DNA of 64,000 nt from contig NZ_FNGS01000003.1 of NCBI RefSeq assembly GCF_900103285.1, positions 235,717 through 299,716 on the forward strand, given 5' to 3'. The DNA comes from Siphonobacter aquaeclarae. GTDB taxonomy: Bacteria > Bacteroidota > Bacteroidia > Cytophagales > Spirosomataceae. Of this stretch, positions 43,203 through 51,958 are shown one piece after another (the first letter of the stretch is position 1; every line of letters starts with the position of its first letter). The notes under the pieces were generated by a model. It made no database searches. It had not been told where the DNA came from and saw nothing but the letters and a program-made list of their open reading frames with translations. Both the position numbers and the translations under genes were made by a program.

Positions 43203-44455
43203 AAAACAAAAAATACCTCCTCATTCTCGGGACAATCGTCATCCTGTTCGTGCTGGTGGAGTATTTCAGACCCCGGCCGATCGACTGGACGCGTACCTTC
43301 CGGAATGACCAGAAAATACCTTTTGCTACCGAAGCGGTGTACGACCTGCTGCCGGGGTTGTTTCCGGGGCAGGAAGTAACGTCGGTCCGGCTGCCTTTTT
43401 ATAACCTCGCCGACGACGGCAAACTTCCCGAACAAACAAGTACCTACCTGTTTATCAGCGAAAGTTGTGAAATGGCAGAGGAAGATGTGGAAGAGCTGCT
43501 GGCTTATGTTCACGACGGCAATACAGCCTTTTTGTCGGCCAATAGCTTCCCGCAGTTGCTGACAGATACCCTTCACCTGAAAATCGGGACGAACAGCCTG
43601 ATCGATTTTAACCGGGCCTATCAGTCTGAAAAGAACGAAGACGAAGACCAGGACGCATACTACAACCGGTTCCGGTTTGACAGTATGCAGGTAAACCTCA
43701 CCGATCCCCGCTTCCGTGTAGGTCGCAAGGGCTATGTACTGGAAAAGGAAACGGCTGAAAATCATTTTGTAACGACCGATTCTACGCTCAAGGCGTCCGT
43801 CCTCGGTGTTAACCAGCACGGGCAGTATAACTTTCTGCGGTTCCGCTTCGGAAAGGGAGAGCTGTTTCTTCAGTCGGCTCCGGAGGTTTTCAGTAATTAC
43901 TACCTGCTGAAACAGGGGGAAGGCAACTATGCCTTCAAAGCGCTTTCCTACCTGCCCGCACAGCCGATTCTGTGGGATGAGTATGCCGAGCAGGGCCGGG
44001 AAGGCGAACGGAGTATCCTTCGCTTTCTCTTCACCAGTCCCAGCCTGACCTGGGCCTATTACCTGACCCTGGCAACGCTGCTGCTCTTCGTGATTTTTGA
44101 GGGGAAACGGCGGCAGCGGGTGATTCCCGTTCTGGAGCCGGTTACCAATTCTTCCCTGGAGTTTGTGGAAACCGTTGGCCAGCTTTACTACAACCAGGCG
44201 GACCACGCCAATCTTGCCGAAAAGAAGATCCAGCACTGGCTGACCTACCTTCGGCAGCGGTTCGGGATGAAGACCACGGAGCTGGATGAGGAGTTCCGGG
44301 AAACGCTGGTGTTGAAAACCGGTATCGACCGGAAAGATGTGGATAACCTGGTTGCCCGCATCCACCAGGTACGGTATTTCTCTGGAAATCTGGCTGAAAA
44401 TCAGTTGGTAGACCTCAGTAATCAGATCGAATCGTTCTACCGGAAGGTGCAGTAG
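43199..44455 (+). CDS. DUF4350-domain membrane protein
   Basis: A 418-residue protein with an N-terminal anchor (KYLLILGTIVILFVLVEYF), a DUF4350 domain (YLFISESCEMAEEDVEELLA, LLPGLFPGQEV), a second helix near residue 285 (AYYLTLATLLLFVIF) and a helical C-terminal domain. DUF4350 has an ABC-type/GATase-like fold and usually precedes MoxR ATPase and DUF58 genes. Here the operon ends and a DnaA-box cluster follows instead. Confidence 0.85.
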   Translation: MKNKKYLLILGTIVILFVLVEYFRPRPIDWTRTFRNDQKIPFATEAVYDLLPGLFPGQEVTSVRLPFYNLADDGKLPEQTSTYLFISESCEMAEEDVEELLAYVHDGNTAFLSANSFPQLLTDTLHLKIGTNSLIDFNRAYQSEKNEDEDQDAYYNRFRFDSMQVNLTDPRFRVGRKGYVLEKETAENHFVTTDSTLKASVLGVNQHGQYNFLRFRFGKGELFLQSAPEVFSNYYLLKQGEGNYAFKALSYLPAQPILWDEYAEQGREGERSILRFLFTSPSLTWAYYLTLATLLLFVIFEGKRRQRVIPVLEPVTNSSLEFVETVGQLYYNQADHANLAEKKIQHWLTYLRQRFGMKTTELDEEFRETLVLKTGIDRKDVDNLVARIHQVRYFSGNLAENQLVDLSNQIESFYRKVQ

Positions 44456-44463
44456 TCTGAAAG

Positions 44464-44645
44464 TTATCCACATTATCCACAGTAAATCCACGGGTTATCC
44501 ACAGAAAACGGGGGAAAAGTGGTGGAATAGTCTGGGTTTTCCACATTGTCGACCGTTTTTGCCTGAAAGTCAGCCAACAGGTATCCTCCCCTTTTCCACA
44601 TGAGCCGTGTATATGTGGATAACTTGGGGTATTGCGGTGGAAAAC
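44464..44645. other. oriC: Candidate chromosomal replication origin (DnaA-box cluster)
   Basis: Perfect DnaA boxes TTATCCACA lie at 44464-44472, 44473-44481 (tandem, no spacer) and 44495-44503; the inverse TGTGGATAA is at 44614-44622. One-mismatch boxes TTTTCCACA are at 44537-44545 and 44592-44600, and a partial inverse box (GGTGGAAAA) ends near 44642. Seven boxes in about 180 bases of intergenic DNA is what an oriC shows. No obvious AT-rich unwinding stretch is seen beyond short A runs, and dnaA is not in the window. Confidence 0.75.
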
Positions 44646-44767
44646 CCGCTTTTCTCCAAAAAACAAAAAGGCCGTTTGGCTGCTACGGCGCAAACTCCGA
44701 ATTTTGCACTCCGATTCCGGTCGCTCCCGAAACCGCCTTTGGTTTCGCCGCAGATAAGCCGGCTTTT

Positions 44768-46072
44768 ATGCGTATGAAACTGTATTCCACCAAACACCAG
44801 AGCCCGGACGTTTCGCTGGAAGAGGCGGTCTTTCGCGGTCTTCCGCCCGACAACGGGTTATACATGCCCGAATCGATTCCGGTATTGCCGGCGTCCTTTT
44901 TTGACGGGATCGATCAGCTGAGCCTTTCCGAAATTGCGTTGGCGGTGACGAACGCCCTCCTCGGTGATGATATTCCCGCGGACGATCTCCGTCGGATTGT
45001 GGAGCGGGCCATTACGTTCGATGCCCCAGTGGTACCGGTGGAAGAAAATACGTATGTCCTGGAGCTTTTCCATGGACCTTCTATGGCGTTTAAAGACTTC
45101 GGCGCGCGCTTTATGGCCTCGCTGATGTCTTACTTTCTGGAAAAGTCTTCGAAAGAAATCCACATTCTCGTGGCTACTTCGGGAGATACCGGTGGCGCTG
45201 TCGCACAGGGTTTCCATCATACGCCGGGTATCCGGGTAACGATCCTCTACCCCAGCGGGAAGGTTTCCGACATTCAGGAGAAACAACTGACGACACTCGG
45301 CGGAAATGTTACGGCACTGGAAGTAGACGGTACGTTTGACGACTGCCAGCGCCTCGTCAAGGAAGCTTTTCTGGATGCGGATCTCCGCGCGAAATTCAAC
45401 CTGGCCTCGGCTAACTCGATCAACATCAGCCGGCTGATTCCCCAGTCGTTCTACTATTTCAACGCCTACGCCCGTCTGAAGCACCTGGGTAAATCGCTGG
45501 TTTTCAGTGTGCCCAGCGGAAACTTCGGTAACCTCTCGGCGGGGGTGATCGCCTACCGGATGGGGCTGCCTGTCCGGAAGTTCATTGCGGCCACCAACGC
45601 GAACCATGTTGTGCCGACGTTTTTGTCGACCGGCACATTCGAGCCCAAACCTTCCGTCGAAACCCTCTCCAATGCGATGGATGTGGGAAATCCGAGCAAC
45701 TTCCCCCGCCTGCTTCTGCTCGGCGGCGGCGAATGGGAAACGGTACGCGATCTGGTTTCCGGTGTGTGGTACTCGGATGCGGAAACACAGGCGGCGATCC
45801 GGGAGGTCTTTGAATCCACCGGCTACCTCATGTGCCCGCATACCGCGATTGCCTGGAAGGGACTGAGAGATACCGTCGCGAAAATGAACGAGGACGTTAC
45901 CGGGGTATTCCTGTCGACAGCCCACTATGCCAAATTCCTGCCCACGATGGAGGCCACCCTCGGTCAGTCGGTGCCGGTACCGGAGCGGCTGGCAGAACTG
46001 CTCGACAAGCCGAAAGTCGCTACGCCGATGAGTACACGCTTCGCTGATTTCAAAGCATATCTGCTCGGGTAA
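44768..46072 (+). CDS. thrC: Threonine synthase
   Basis: A 434-residue PLP enzyme converting O-phosphohomoserine to threonine. It starts MRMKLYSTKHQSPDVSLEEA and has RGLPPDNGLYMPE. The PLP lysine is in FHGPSMAFKDFGARFM; the phosphate-binding loop is VATSGDTGGAVAQGF; the later SVPSGNFGNLSAG matches the family. The ATG at 44768 (or 44774) replaces an upstream extension that would run into the DnaA boxes. No other threonine gene is nearby. Confidence 0.95.
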   Translation: MRMKLYSTKHQSPDVSLEEAVFRGLPPDNGLYMPESIPVLPASFFDGIDQLSLSEIALAVTNALLGDDIPADDLRRIVERAITFDAPVVPVEENTYVLELFHGPSMAFKDFGARFMASLMSYFLEKSSKEIHILVATSGDTGGAVAQGFHHTPGIRVTILYPSGKVSDIQEKQLTTLGGNVTALEVDGTFDDCQRLVKEAFLDADLRAKFNLASANSINISRLIPQSFYYFNAYARLKHLGKSLVFSVPSGNFGNLSAGVIAYRMGLPVRKFIAATNANHVVPTFLSTGTFEPKPSVETLSNAMDVGNPSNFPRLLLLGGGEWETVRDLVSGVWYSDAETQAAIREVFESTGYLMCPHTAIAWKGLRDTVAKMNEDVTGVFLSTAHYAKFLPTMEATLGQSVPVPERLAELLDKPKVATPMSTRFADFKAYLLG

Positions 46073-46093
46073 TCCTTCCCGTGACAACCATAC

Positions 46094-46129
46094 AAACAAG
46101 CCGGGTCAGCGCCCGGCTTGTTTCTTTTT
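46094..46129 (+). terminator. Terminator of thrC
   Basis: AAACAAGCCGGG (46094-46105) pairs with CCCGGCTTGTTT (46112-46123), followed by CTTTTTC. Confidence 0.9.
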
Positions 46130-46171
46130 CCGGGGAGTGGTACCTTCCCCGGACACAACCGCTCTATTCCT

Positions 46172-47311
46172 ATGAAAACGCTTCTTCCGCTGTTGCTGGG
46201 CCTGTCCCTGATGGGTGGCGATGCTCCTTCCTTTAAAGCACAGGTTATTGACAATCAGATAGATATTGGATATGGTCTGGCCATCGGGGATGTGGACGGA
46301 GACAAGCGGCCGGATATTCTTCTGGCCGACAAAAAGGAGATCGTCTGGTACCGGAATACGGGGAAAGAAACCTGGCCCCGGTACGTCATGGCAGCGAATC
46401 TGACGGAGAAAGACAACGTCTGTATCGCGGCAAGGGACCTGGACGGAGACGGAAAAGTAGAAGTAGCGGTAGGCGCCCAGTGGGATCCCGGAGAAACGCA
46501 CGATCCTGCGCAGTCGGGGGCGGTATTCTACCTCGTTCGCCCCGCCGACCCTACCCAAACCTGGGAGGCCGTCCGCCTGCCCCACGAACCTACCACCCAC
46601 CGCATGAAATGGGCAAAGGTGGGCAAAAACAAGTCTCAGCTGATTGTGGTCCCCCTGCACGGGCGCGACAACAAAAACGGCGAAGGCCGAGGGGTGAAAA
46701 TCCTCGCCTATGAATTCCCCGAAAATCCGAAAGGAGAATGGAAGACGGAACTGGTAGACAGCACATTGCATATGACCCATAACGCCGAAGTCTGGGAAGA
46801 CGGACGCGAAACAAAGCTTATCGTCGCCGCCAAAGAAGGCTGTAAAATCCTGCGGTATACCGGCGGCAAATGGCAGCACGAAGGGGAATGGATCGGAAAA
46901 GACTACCCGGCCGGGGAAGTGAAACGGGGACTGTCATCCGACAAAAAACCGCTTCTCGCGACAGTATCTCCCATGCATGGAAACGAACTGGTGGTATTCC
47001 GGGACAACCGGCCGACGGTCCTCTTCAACCGGATGGCGCAGGGGCATGCGGTGGTATGCGCAGACTTTCTCGGGCTGGGCTACTCGCAGGTAGCGACCGG
47101 CTGGCGGATGCCGAACGGCGACAGGACTTTCGGGGTACGGTTATTCACCCCTGACGGTACCGGGTGGAAGCAGCAGGAAGTAGATGAATCCATAAAAATG
47201 GCTTGTGAAGACCTTCAGGCAGCAGATCTCGACCTGGATGGAGATCCGGACCTGATTGCTTCCGGACGGTCTACGCTCAACGTGGTCGTGTACTGGAATC
47301 TACGGAAATAG
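46172..47311 (+). CDS. Secreted VCBS/FG-GAP-repeat beta-propeller protein
   Basis: A 379-residue exported protein starting MKTLLPLLLGLSLMGGDA. FG-GAP/VCBS repeats with calcium-binding loops are seen as AIGDVDGDKRPDILLADK, AARDLDGDGKVEVAVG and AADLDLDGDPDLIASG. The fold is a seven-bladed propeller. Such proteins appear in secreted lyases and structural proteins; no catalytic role can be named. It is monocistronic, with 226 featureless bases between it and the YtxH gene. Confidence 0.82.
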   Translation: MKTLLPLLLGLSLMGGDAPSFKAQVIDNQIDIGYGLAIGDVDGDKRPDILLADKKEIVWYRNTGKETWPRYVMAANLTEKDNVCIAARDLDGDGKVEVAVGAQWDPGETHDPAQSGAVFYLVRPADPTQTWEAVRLPHEPTTHRMKWAKVGKNKSQLIVVPLHGRDNKNGEGRGVKILAYEFPENPKGEWKTELVDSTLHMTHNAEVWEDGRETKLIVAAKEGCKILRYTGGKWQHEGEWIGKDYPAGEVKRGLSSDKKPLLATVSPMHGNELVVFRDNRPTVLFNRMAQGHAVVCADFLGLGYSQVATGWRMPNGDRTFGVRLFTPDGTGWKQQEVDESIKMACEDLQAADLDLDGDPDLIASGRSTLNVVVYWNLRK

Positions 47312-47537
47312 AAAAATCGGAATACGGAGCGTATCGGAATGGGGAAATAATCCCCCATAAAAGCCTGTGGTATCGTTTTTGTTCGACAAGGGCAGAGAAT
47401 CAACCTTCGCCCAGGCCGTTCAGGCCGACGCTATTGAACAACTTTCAACCACTTTCTGAAAACCCGACCCACGCATTTCATTCATTTGTCCGGAAGGGAA
47501 TACTATCTTTCAGCGGACACAACCAACTGATTCAACC

Positions 47538-47834
47538 ATGTCAAAGAGAAGTCTGATCGGATATGCGGTTGCCGGAGCCGTCGGCGTATTTATCGGAATG
47601 ATGATCGCCCCGGAGAAAGGCAGCAAGAACTTTAAGAAAGTAAAACGCCTCGTGAACGACTGGGCCTCCCGGGCGCTGGACGAAATCGAAGCACGAAAGG
47701 AAGAAGTCGAGGCGGCAGCGCAGGACGCGCGCGACCAGGCCTTTGAACTCAAAGGAAGGGCCGAAGCCAAAGCCGAAGACCTGGTGGACGACGTCCGCCG
47801 GACGTATGAGGAAGCCCGCAGCCGGGAATCCTGA
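47538..47834 (+). CDS. YtxH-domain small membrane protein
   Basis: A 98-residue protein: one glycine-containing membrane helix (LIGYAVAGAVGVFIGMMIAP), then a long charged helical tail rich in Glu, Ala and Lys (EARKEEVEAAAQDARDQA). This is the YtxH (gas-vesicle-protein-like) arrangement, linked with stress response in some bacteria. A very strong terminator follows. Confidence 0.88.
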   Translation: MSKRSLIGYAVAGAVGVFIGMMIAPEKGSKNFKKVKRLVNDWASRALDEIEARKEEVEAAAQDARDQAFELKGRAEAKAEDLVDDVRRTYEEARSRES

Positions 47835-47850
47835 AAGGCGTTTATCCAAT

Positions 47851-47895
47851 CCAGAAAAAAGGGTGTTTTCCGACGGAAAACACCCTTTTTTCTGG
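47851..47895. terminator. Very long perfect terminator hairpin
   Basis: A 21-base perfect inverted repeat (47851-47871 with 47875-47895), with a three-base loop. The stem contains A6 and T6, so the hairpin carries its own T run and can work in both directions. Confidence 0.9.
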
Positions 47896-47897
47896 AT

Positions 47898-48003
47898 GCA
47901 TGGGGCAGAGGGCATGGGGCAGCGACGCCATCCCCCGACCCCGCAGGGGTCTAACCCCATTACCCCCGGGCGGCAGCCCGGGGGTATCCCATGCTCCATG
48001 CTC
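47898..48003. repeat. GC-rich composite palindromic element
   Basis: Two GCATGGGGCA units (47898-47922) are answered by inverted CCCATGCTCCATGCTC (47988-48003). Inside is a perfect 10-base hairpin ACCCCCGGGC/GCCCGGGGGT (47962-47985). It abuts the TonB receptor's 3' end. Confidence 0.6.
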
Positions 48004-50383
48004 AAAACCGTACCCCCACCCCAGCCAAAACGTTAAACCCTGCCTGCGGGTAATAGTAATTTTGAGTAGTAAATGCTCCCTCCTCAGTGTAACTGAAGGT
48101 ATACCCGTTGGATTCGTACAAACGGTTGAACACGTTGTTCAGCAATAGACTGAACGTAATTTCTTTTACAAATTTCGGCCGGATGGCGTACGTCGCCCGG
48201 ATGTCATTCGTGAAATAGCTGTTCAGTTTGCGGGTTTCATTCTGGGTATTGTCGAGATACTGTTTGCCTACATACTTGGCGAGCCAGGCCAGTTCAAGCT
48301 GGCTGACAGGCTTCCAGAGCAACTGCCCGCCGGCAATGACCGACGGCGAGAAGGAAATATCCGTATTCCGGGAGGTTTCGCTGGTCTGACCATAGCGCTT
48401 CGTGACTTCGTTGTAATCGTCGTAATTGTCGTAGTACGACACGAAGGTTTCGATTTTATTCCGGCTGAATGTCGCGTTGGCATTCAGCGTCAGCGTTTTC
48501 GTCAGGCGGTACCCGGCTTCCAGTTCGAGACCTGCCCGGTAGCTTTTCCCGACGTTCGTCCGCGTGGGGCTGCCTACGTCATTGAGCTTCCCGGTCAGTA
48601 CCAGCTGATTCCGGTAGTTCATGTAATACCCGTTGACACTGAAGGCCAGGTTCCCGCTGTGGAGGCGATAGCCCGCTTCCCAGTCCTGCAGCCCTTCTGC
48701 TTTCGGGCGGCTTTCGGGGGTAGACTGGGTGTAGTCGTCCCGGTTAGGCTCCCGGTGCGCAACGCTGAAGGAAGCGTAAACGGAGTGATTGTCTGCTAAC
48801 TGCCAGTTGAACCCGACTTTCGGATTGAAGAAGTTCAGGTCTGCTTCCTGCTGCACATTATTCAACTGGCTGTTGAAGCCGAGGAAACTGTAACCGACTT
48901 TCCGGAACTGCATATCGCCGAAGACATTCAGGGCTTCCGTCAACTGGTAGTATGCCTTGGCATAGAGGTTAAAATCGGTCTTGGTCGCGTCATCTTCGTA
49001 ATACCGCTGACGGATGGAAGAAGTACTTGCGTATTTCGCCCAGATGATTTCACCGTAGTGTTTGCCCTGATAGCGGTTCCAGCCTCCTCCTACGTTGATC
49101 TTGAGCTTCCTGAAGGAATCATAGTCAAAGGAGAATACGGTGCCATAGAAGTCGTTGTCGAGCCATTTCCGGCGAATGAGATCCGTTGCGAGAATGGTCG
49201 TGTCTTTCAGAACGACCGGCGGCAGCCCATAGTCGGCCAGTGCCTGCTTCTTCTTGAATTCTTCGTAATACCCCCGCCCTTTGGTGTAGTGCAGGTTGAA
49301 GTTGAACGTCAGTTTCCGGGAAAGCTGGTGGGACGTCAGCAGTTGATAGTGATCCTGCTGGTAATTATCCGTCTGGTTGTCGTACGTAAACTCATTGTAC
49401 GTGCGGTTCGTCTTCAGCAGCGCTTCCGGAACGCCGTTCCAGGCCTGATAGGTCTTTTCCTGTCCGGAGAAGATATTGAGGCGGACGAAGGACTTCTTCC
49501 CGAAATACGCGCCGGATACATAGAAGGATTTGAGGTTGGACGACGCCCGGTCAATGTACCCGTCAGACGACAGGCGCGAAAGGCGTGCGTCGACCGTAAA
49601 CTTCCCGTCGATCAACCCCGTACCTGCCATGATGTTGTTTTTCAGCGTATTAAAAGAGCCATAGCTGTTGTTGGTTTCGGCGTAGGCTTCTTTCCGGAAT
49701 TCGTTGGTCTGTATGTTGACCGTCGCGCCGAAAGCACCCGCCCCGTTGGTGGAGGTCCCTACCCCGCGCTGAATCTGAATACTCGATGAAGAGCTGGCAA
49801 AGTCCGGCATATTGACCCAGAACGAACCCTGGCTTTCGGCGTCGTTGTACGGAATGCCGTTGAGCGTGACGTTGATGCGCGTCGCGTCGGAGCCGCGGAT
49901 GCGCATGCCGGTATAGCCGACCCCGGCGCCGGCGTCGGATGTGGTGACGAGCGAGGGCTGAAAATTGAGCAGAATGGGCAGGTCCTGACCCAGGTTTTGC
50001 TTTTTGATCTCTTCAGCGGTGACGTTGGTGAAGGCCATGCCCGTCCGCTGGTTGACACGGGTTGCGGAGACGACTACTTCGTCAGCCGTAAACGTTGTCC
50101 GGACCAGGCGGATATCCAGCGGTCCGCTCACGCCCTGAAGAGGCAGCGTCTGCTTCTCGTAGCCGAGGTAACTGATTTCGAGGGCGGTAGCGCCGGCTGC
50201 TGTAACAGAAAAAGAGCCGTCGAGCCGGGTCGTGATACCCCGCTGGGTACCGATCAGGCGGATCGAAGCGCCGGGCAGCGGCTGCTGGTCGGCCGCGTCG
50301 GTGACTTTGCCGGTCAGTACCTGCTGCGCCTGAACGCTCAGGGCAAACAGAAAAAGAAAGAGGGTACTCAGTGACGTTTTCAT
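48002..50383 (-). CDS. TonB-dependent receptor, probable thiamine transporter
   Basis: A 793-residue outer-membrane receptor. Signal MKTSLSTLFLFLFALSVQAQ; a CarboxypepD_reg-like domain (about 20-100; GKVTDAADQQPLPGASIRL); plug (about 110-230; MRIRGSDATRINVTLNGIPY, IQRGVGTSTNGAGAFG); then the barrel ending in VGVRF. The gene is preceded by a TPP riboswitch on the same strand, so it is very likely a thiamine or precursor uptake receptor driven by TonB. That substrate call follows from the riboswitch, not from the receptor sequence. Confidence 0.92.
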   Translation of the reverse strand: MKTSLSTLFLFLFALSVQAQQVLTGKVTDAADQQPLPGASIRLIGTQRGITTRLDGSFSVTAAGATALEISYLGYEKQTLPLQGVSGPLDIRLVRTTFTADEVVVSATRVNQRTGMAFTNVTAEEIKKQNLGQDLPILLNFQPSLVTTSDAGAGVGYTGMRIRGSDATRINVTLNGIPYNDAESQGSFWVNMPDFASSSSSIQIQRGVGTSTNGAGAFGATVNIQTNEFRKEAYAETNNSYGSFNTLKNNIMAGTGLIDGKFTVDARLSRLSSDGYIDRASSNLKSFYVSGAYFGKKSFVRLNIFSGQEKTYQAWNGVPEALLKTNRTYNEFTYDNQTDNYQQDHYQLLTSHQLSRKLTFNFNLHYTKGRGYYEEFKKKQALADYGLPPVVLKDTTILATDLIRRKWLDNDFYGTVFSFDYDSFRKLKINVGGGWNRYQGKHYGEIIWAKYASTSSIRQRYYEDDATKTDFNLYAKAYYQLTEALNVFGDMQFRKVGYSFLGFNSQLNNVQQEADLNFFNPKVGFNWQLADNHSVYASFSVAHREPNRDDYTQSTPESRPKAEGLQDWEAGYRLHSGNLAFSVNGYYMNYRNQLVLTGKLNDVGSPTRTNVGKSYRAGLELEAGYRLTKTLTLNANATFSRNKIETFVSYYDNYDDYNEVTKRYGQTSETSRNTDISFSPSVIAGGQLLWKPVSQLELAWLAKYVGKQYLDNTQNETRKLNSYFTNDIRATYAIRPKFVKEITFSLLLNNVFNRLYESNGYTFSYTEEGAFTTQNYYYPQAGFNVLAGVGVRF

Positions 50384-50479
50384 TGGAAGAATGAAAAGCG
50401 ACAGGTAAAAGGGGCTGAATCCCGTCTGGGTTTCAGTAAACAGAATATAAAGCTTGGATACGGCGTCCGAAATGGACGA

Positions 50480-50560
50480 CCGTCGCTTCCCTTCGGCGGC
50501 ATTACCCGCATCAGGTTCAATGGGTATGATCTCAGCCCGTTCGGTAGGGCACCCCTTTAT
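50480..50560 (-). promoter_or_regulatory. TPP riboswitch
   Basis: Read on the minus strand, the THI-element landmarks appear in order: GGGGTGCCC, GGGCTGAGAT, ATACCC, TGAACCTGATG, GGGTAATGCCG and a closing AAGGGA. The aptamer lies about 100 bases upstream of the receptor start. It should shut off the receptor when thiamine pyrophosphate is high. Confidence 0.95.
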
Positions 50561-50573
50561 GCGATCAGTAGGA

Positions 50574-50581
50574 CAAAGATA
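50574..50581 (-). promoter_or_regulatory. -7 element for the riboswitch transcript
   Basis: The minus strand reads TATCTTTG, matching TAnnTTTG, just upstream of the riboswitch; no clear -33. Confidence 0.55.
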
Positions 50582-50679
50582 GGGGGAATTGCGGCATAAT
50601 TATTTTCCTATCTCTGTCATTACAACTCCTGCAGGAAGTAGTGTGTCCTGAATACGTGTTTGCTAAACCCCGTTTTAAC

Positions 50680-50901
50680 ATGAAGATTCTGATCATGCTG
50701 GCGTTTATGGCGATGGCTTTTTTCCTGGGTATCAGCCTCTCCGGTAGCGCACCGCACCCTCCCGCCGATAAGAACCTGGGAATTGCGATTGACCTGACCC
50801 TGTACGTGGTCGTAACAGCCCTGGTAACCATATTCCTGATCCACATGGCCCGTTTGCGCCTCACTGCCCGCCGGGTGAGTGGGGAAGAGCGGGGAGAATA
50901 G
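50680..50901 (+). CDS. Small two-helix membrane protein
   Basis: A 73-residue protein: MKILIMLAFMAMAFFLGISL, a short polar turn (GSAPHPPADKN), then IDLTLYVVVTALVTIFLIH and a basic, then acidic tail (RLTARRVSGEERGE). Two transmembrane helices are evident. The ATG at 50680 is chosen over a GTG 13 codons upstream. No family recognised. It is divergent from the TPP-controlled receptor. Confidence 0.6.
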   Translation: MKILIMLAFMAMAFFLGISLSGSAPHPPADKNLGIAIDLTLYVVVTALVTIFLIHMARLRLTARRVSGEERGE

Positions 50902-50903
50902 GG

Positions 50904-51047
50904 AACAGTTTTCGGTTGATGGTTTTCAGTTTTCGGTCGAAGTCCGCTAACTGAAAAACCGAAAACAAAAAACAAAGAAAGAGAGCCTCGCTGGTAAGCG
51001 GGGCTCTCTTTCTTTGGGGAACTAACTGAAAACTAAAAACAGTAAAC
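50904..51047. repeat. Inverted composite repeat (GTTTTCAGTTTTCGGT family), copy 1
   Basis: The left part has units such as CAGTTTTCGGT (50907 on) and TTTTCAGTTTTCGG; the right part has the inverse AACTGAAAAACCGAAAAC (50949-50966) and, beyond the OmpA gene's terminator, AACTGAAAAC again near 51024. The same family occurs in the fusA-rpsJ spacer. Confidence 0.65.
50974..51015 (-). terminator. Terminator of the OmpA-family gene
   Basis: An 18-base stem (AAAGAAAGAGAGCCTCGC at 50974-50991 with 50998-51015, one G-T pair) lies downstream of the OmpA gene on the minus strand. Confidence 0.85.
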
Positions 51048-51052
51048 GGCTG

Positions 51053-51958
51053 CTATTTACTCGCCTGCGGTGTCAGCAGTTCAAAGAACTGATCGAGTTT
51101 CGGCGTAAGGATGATTTCGGTGCGGCGGTTTTGCTTCCGGCCGGCAGCGTTGCTGTTGGAATCCTTGGGAACATATTCACCACGACCGGCAGCGGTGAGG
51201 CGATCCGGCTCGACGTTGAATTTATGCTGGAGAAGACGAACAACAGACGTCGCGCGCTTCACAGAAAGATCCCAGTTATCCTTGAAGAGTTCGGTCGAGA
51301 TCGGAGCGCTGTCGGTATGGCCTTCGACCATCACTTCGAGTTCCTTGTGGTCGTTGATGACGCGGGCTACCTTGCCGAGTACTTCTTCCGCGCGTGAGGT
51401 CACATTTGCCTGACCGACCTGGAACAGGAGCTTGTCAGAAATAGATACATACACAACACCCTTCTTGACTTCTACGGTGACGTCTTCGTCATTGACGTTG
51501 GCCAGCGAGCGCTTGAGGTTCATGACCAGGGTCATGTTGAGTGAATCCTTGCGCTGGATGGAGCTGTTCAGTCCCTGAATGTATTTGTTCTGGTTGTCGA
51601 TTGATTCGAGGGACTTCTTGATGCTTTCGGCGCCGGCTTTCGATACGACGGAAAGATCCGCCATGCGGTCGAGGAGGCCGGAGTTGGTCCGCTTGAGGTA
51701 ATCAAGCTGATCCTGAAGCTCTTTCACCTGGCTGTTTTTGGCGGTGAGCTCGGTAGCCTTGGAATCAAGTTGTGACTGAAGCGAAGCCGACTTCTGCTGG
51801 CAGTCGCCGAGTTCGACGCGGAGCTTTTCAGACAGGCGCGCGTTTTCGGTTTTAAGGTCATTGACCTGGGCCTGCAGGCCGGCGGCTTTTTTCTTGCTGA
51901 CGCAAGAGGTGGTCATTACGGCGGTGGACAACGCCAGCACAATCCAAACTTTTCTCAT
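51053..51958 (-). CDS. OmpA-family lipoprotein with coiled coil
   Basis: A 301-residue lipoprotein: MRKVWIVLALSTAVMTTSC with lipobox Cys19. Residues 25-140 are a long coiled coil of Glu/Leu/Lys heptads (QVNDLKTENARLSEKLRVEL). The C-terminal OmpA domain (about 170-290) has the peptidoglycan-binding pattern VMVEGHTDSAPIS and GRGEYVPKDSNSN...NRRTEI. It likely links the outer membrane to the cell wall. A strong terminator follows. Confidence 0.9.
   Translation of the reverse strand: MRKVWIVLALSTAVMTTSCVSKKKAAGLQAQVNDLKTENARLSEKLRVELGDCQQKSASLQSQLDSKATELTAKNSQVKELQDQLDYLKRTNSGLLDRMADLSVVSKAGAESIKKSLESIDNQNKYIQGLNSSIQRKDSLNMTLVMNLKRSLANVNDEDVTVEVKKGVVYVSISDKLLFQVGQANVTSRAEEVLGKVARVINDHKELEVMVEGHTDSAPISTELFKDNWDLSVKRATSVVRLLQHKFNVEPDRLTAAGRGEYVPKDSNSNAAGRKQNRRTEIILTPKLDQFFELLTPQASK

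Noticed and set aside
43055..46099. Long minus-strand frames opposite DUF4350 and thrC
   Set aside because: They mirror real genes on the other strand and one runs across the DnaA-box region.
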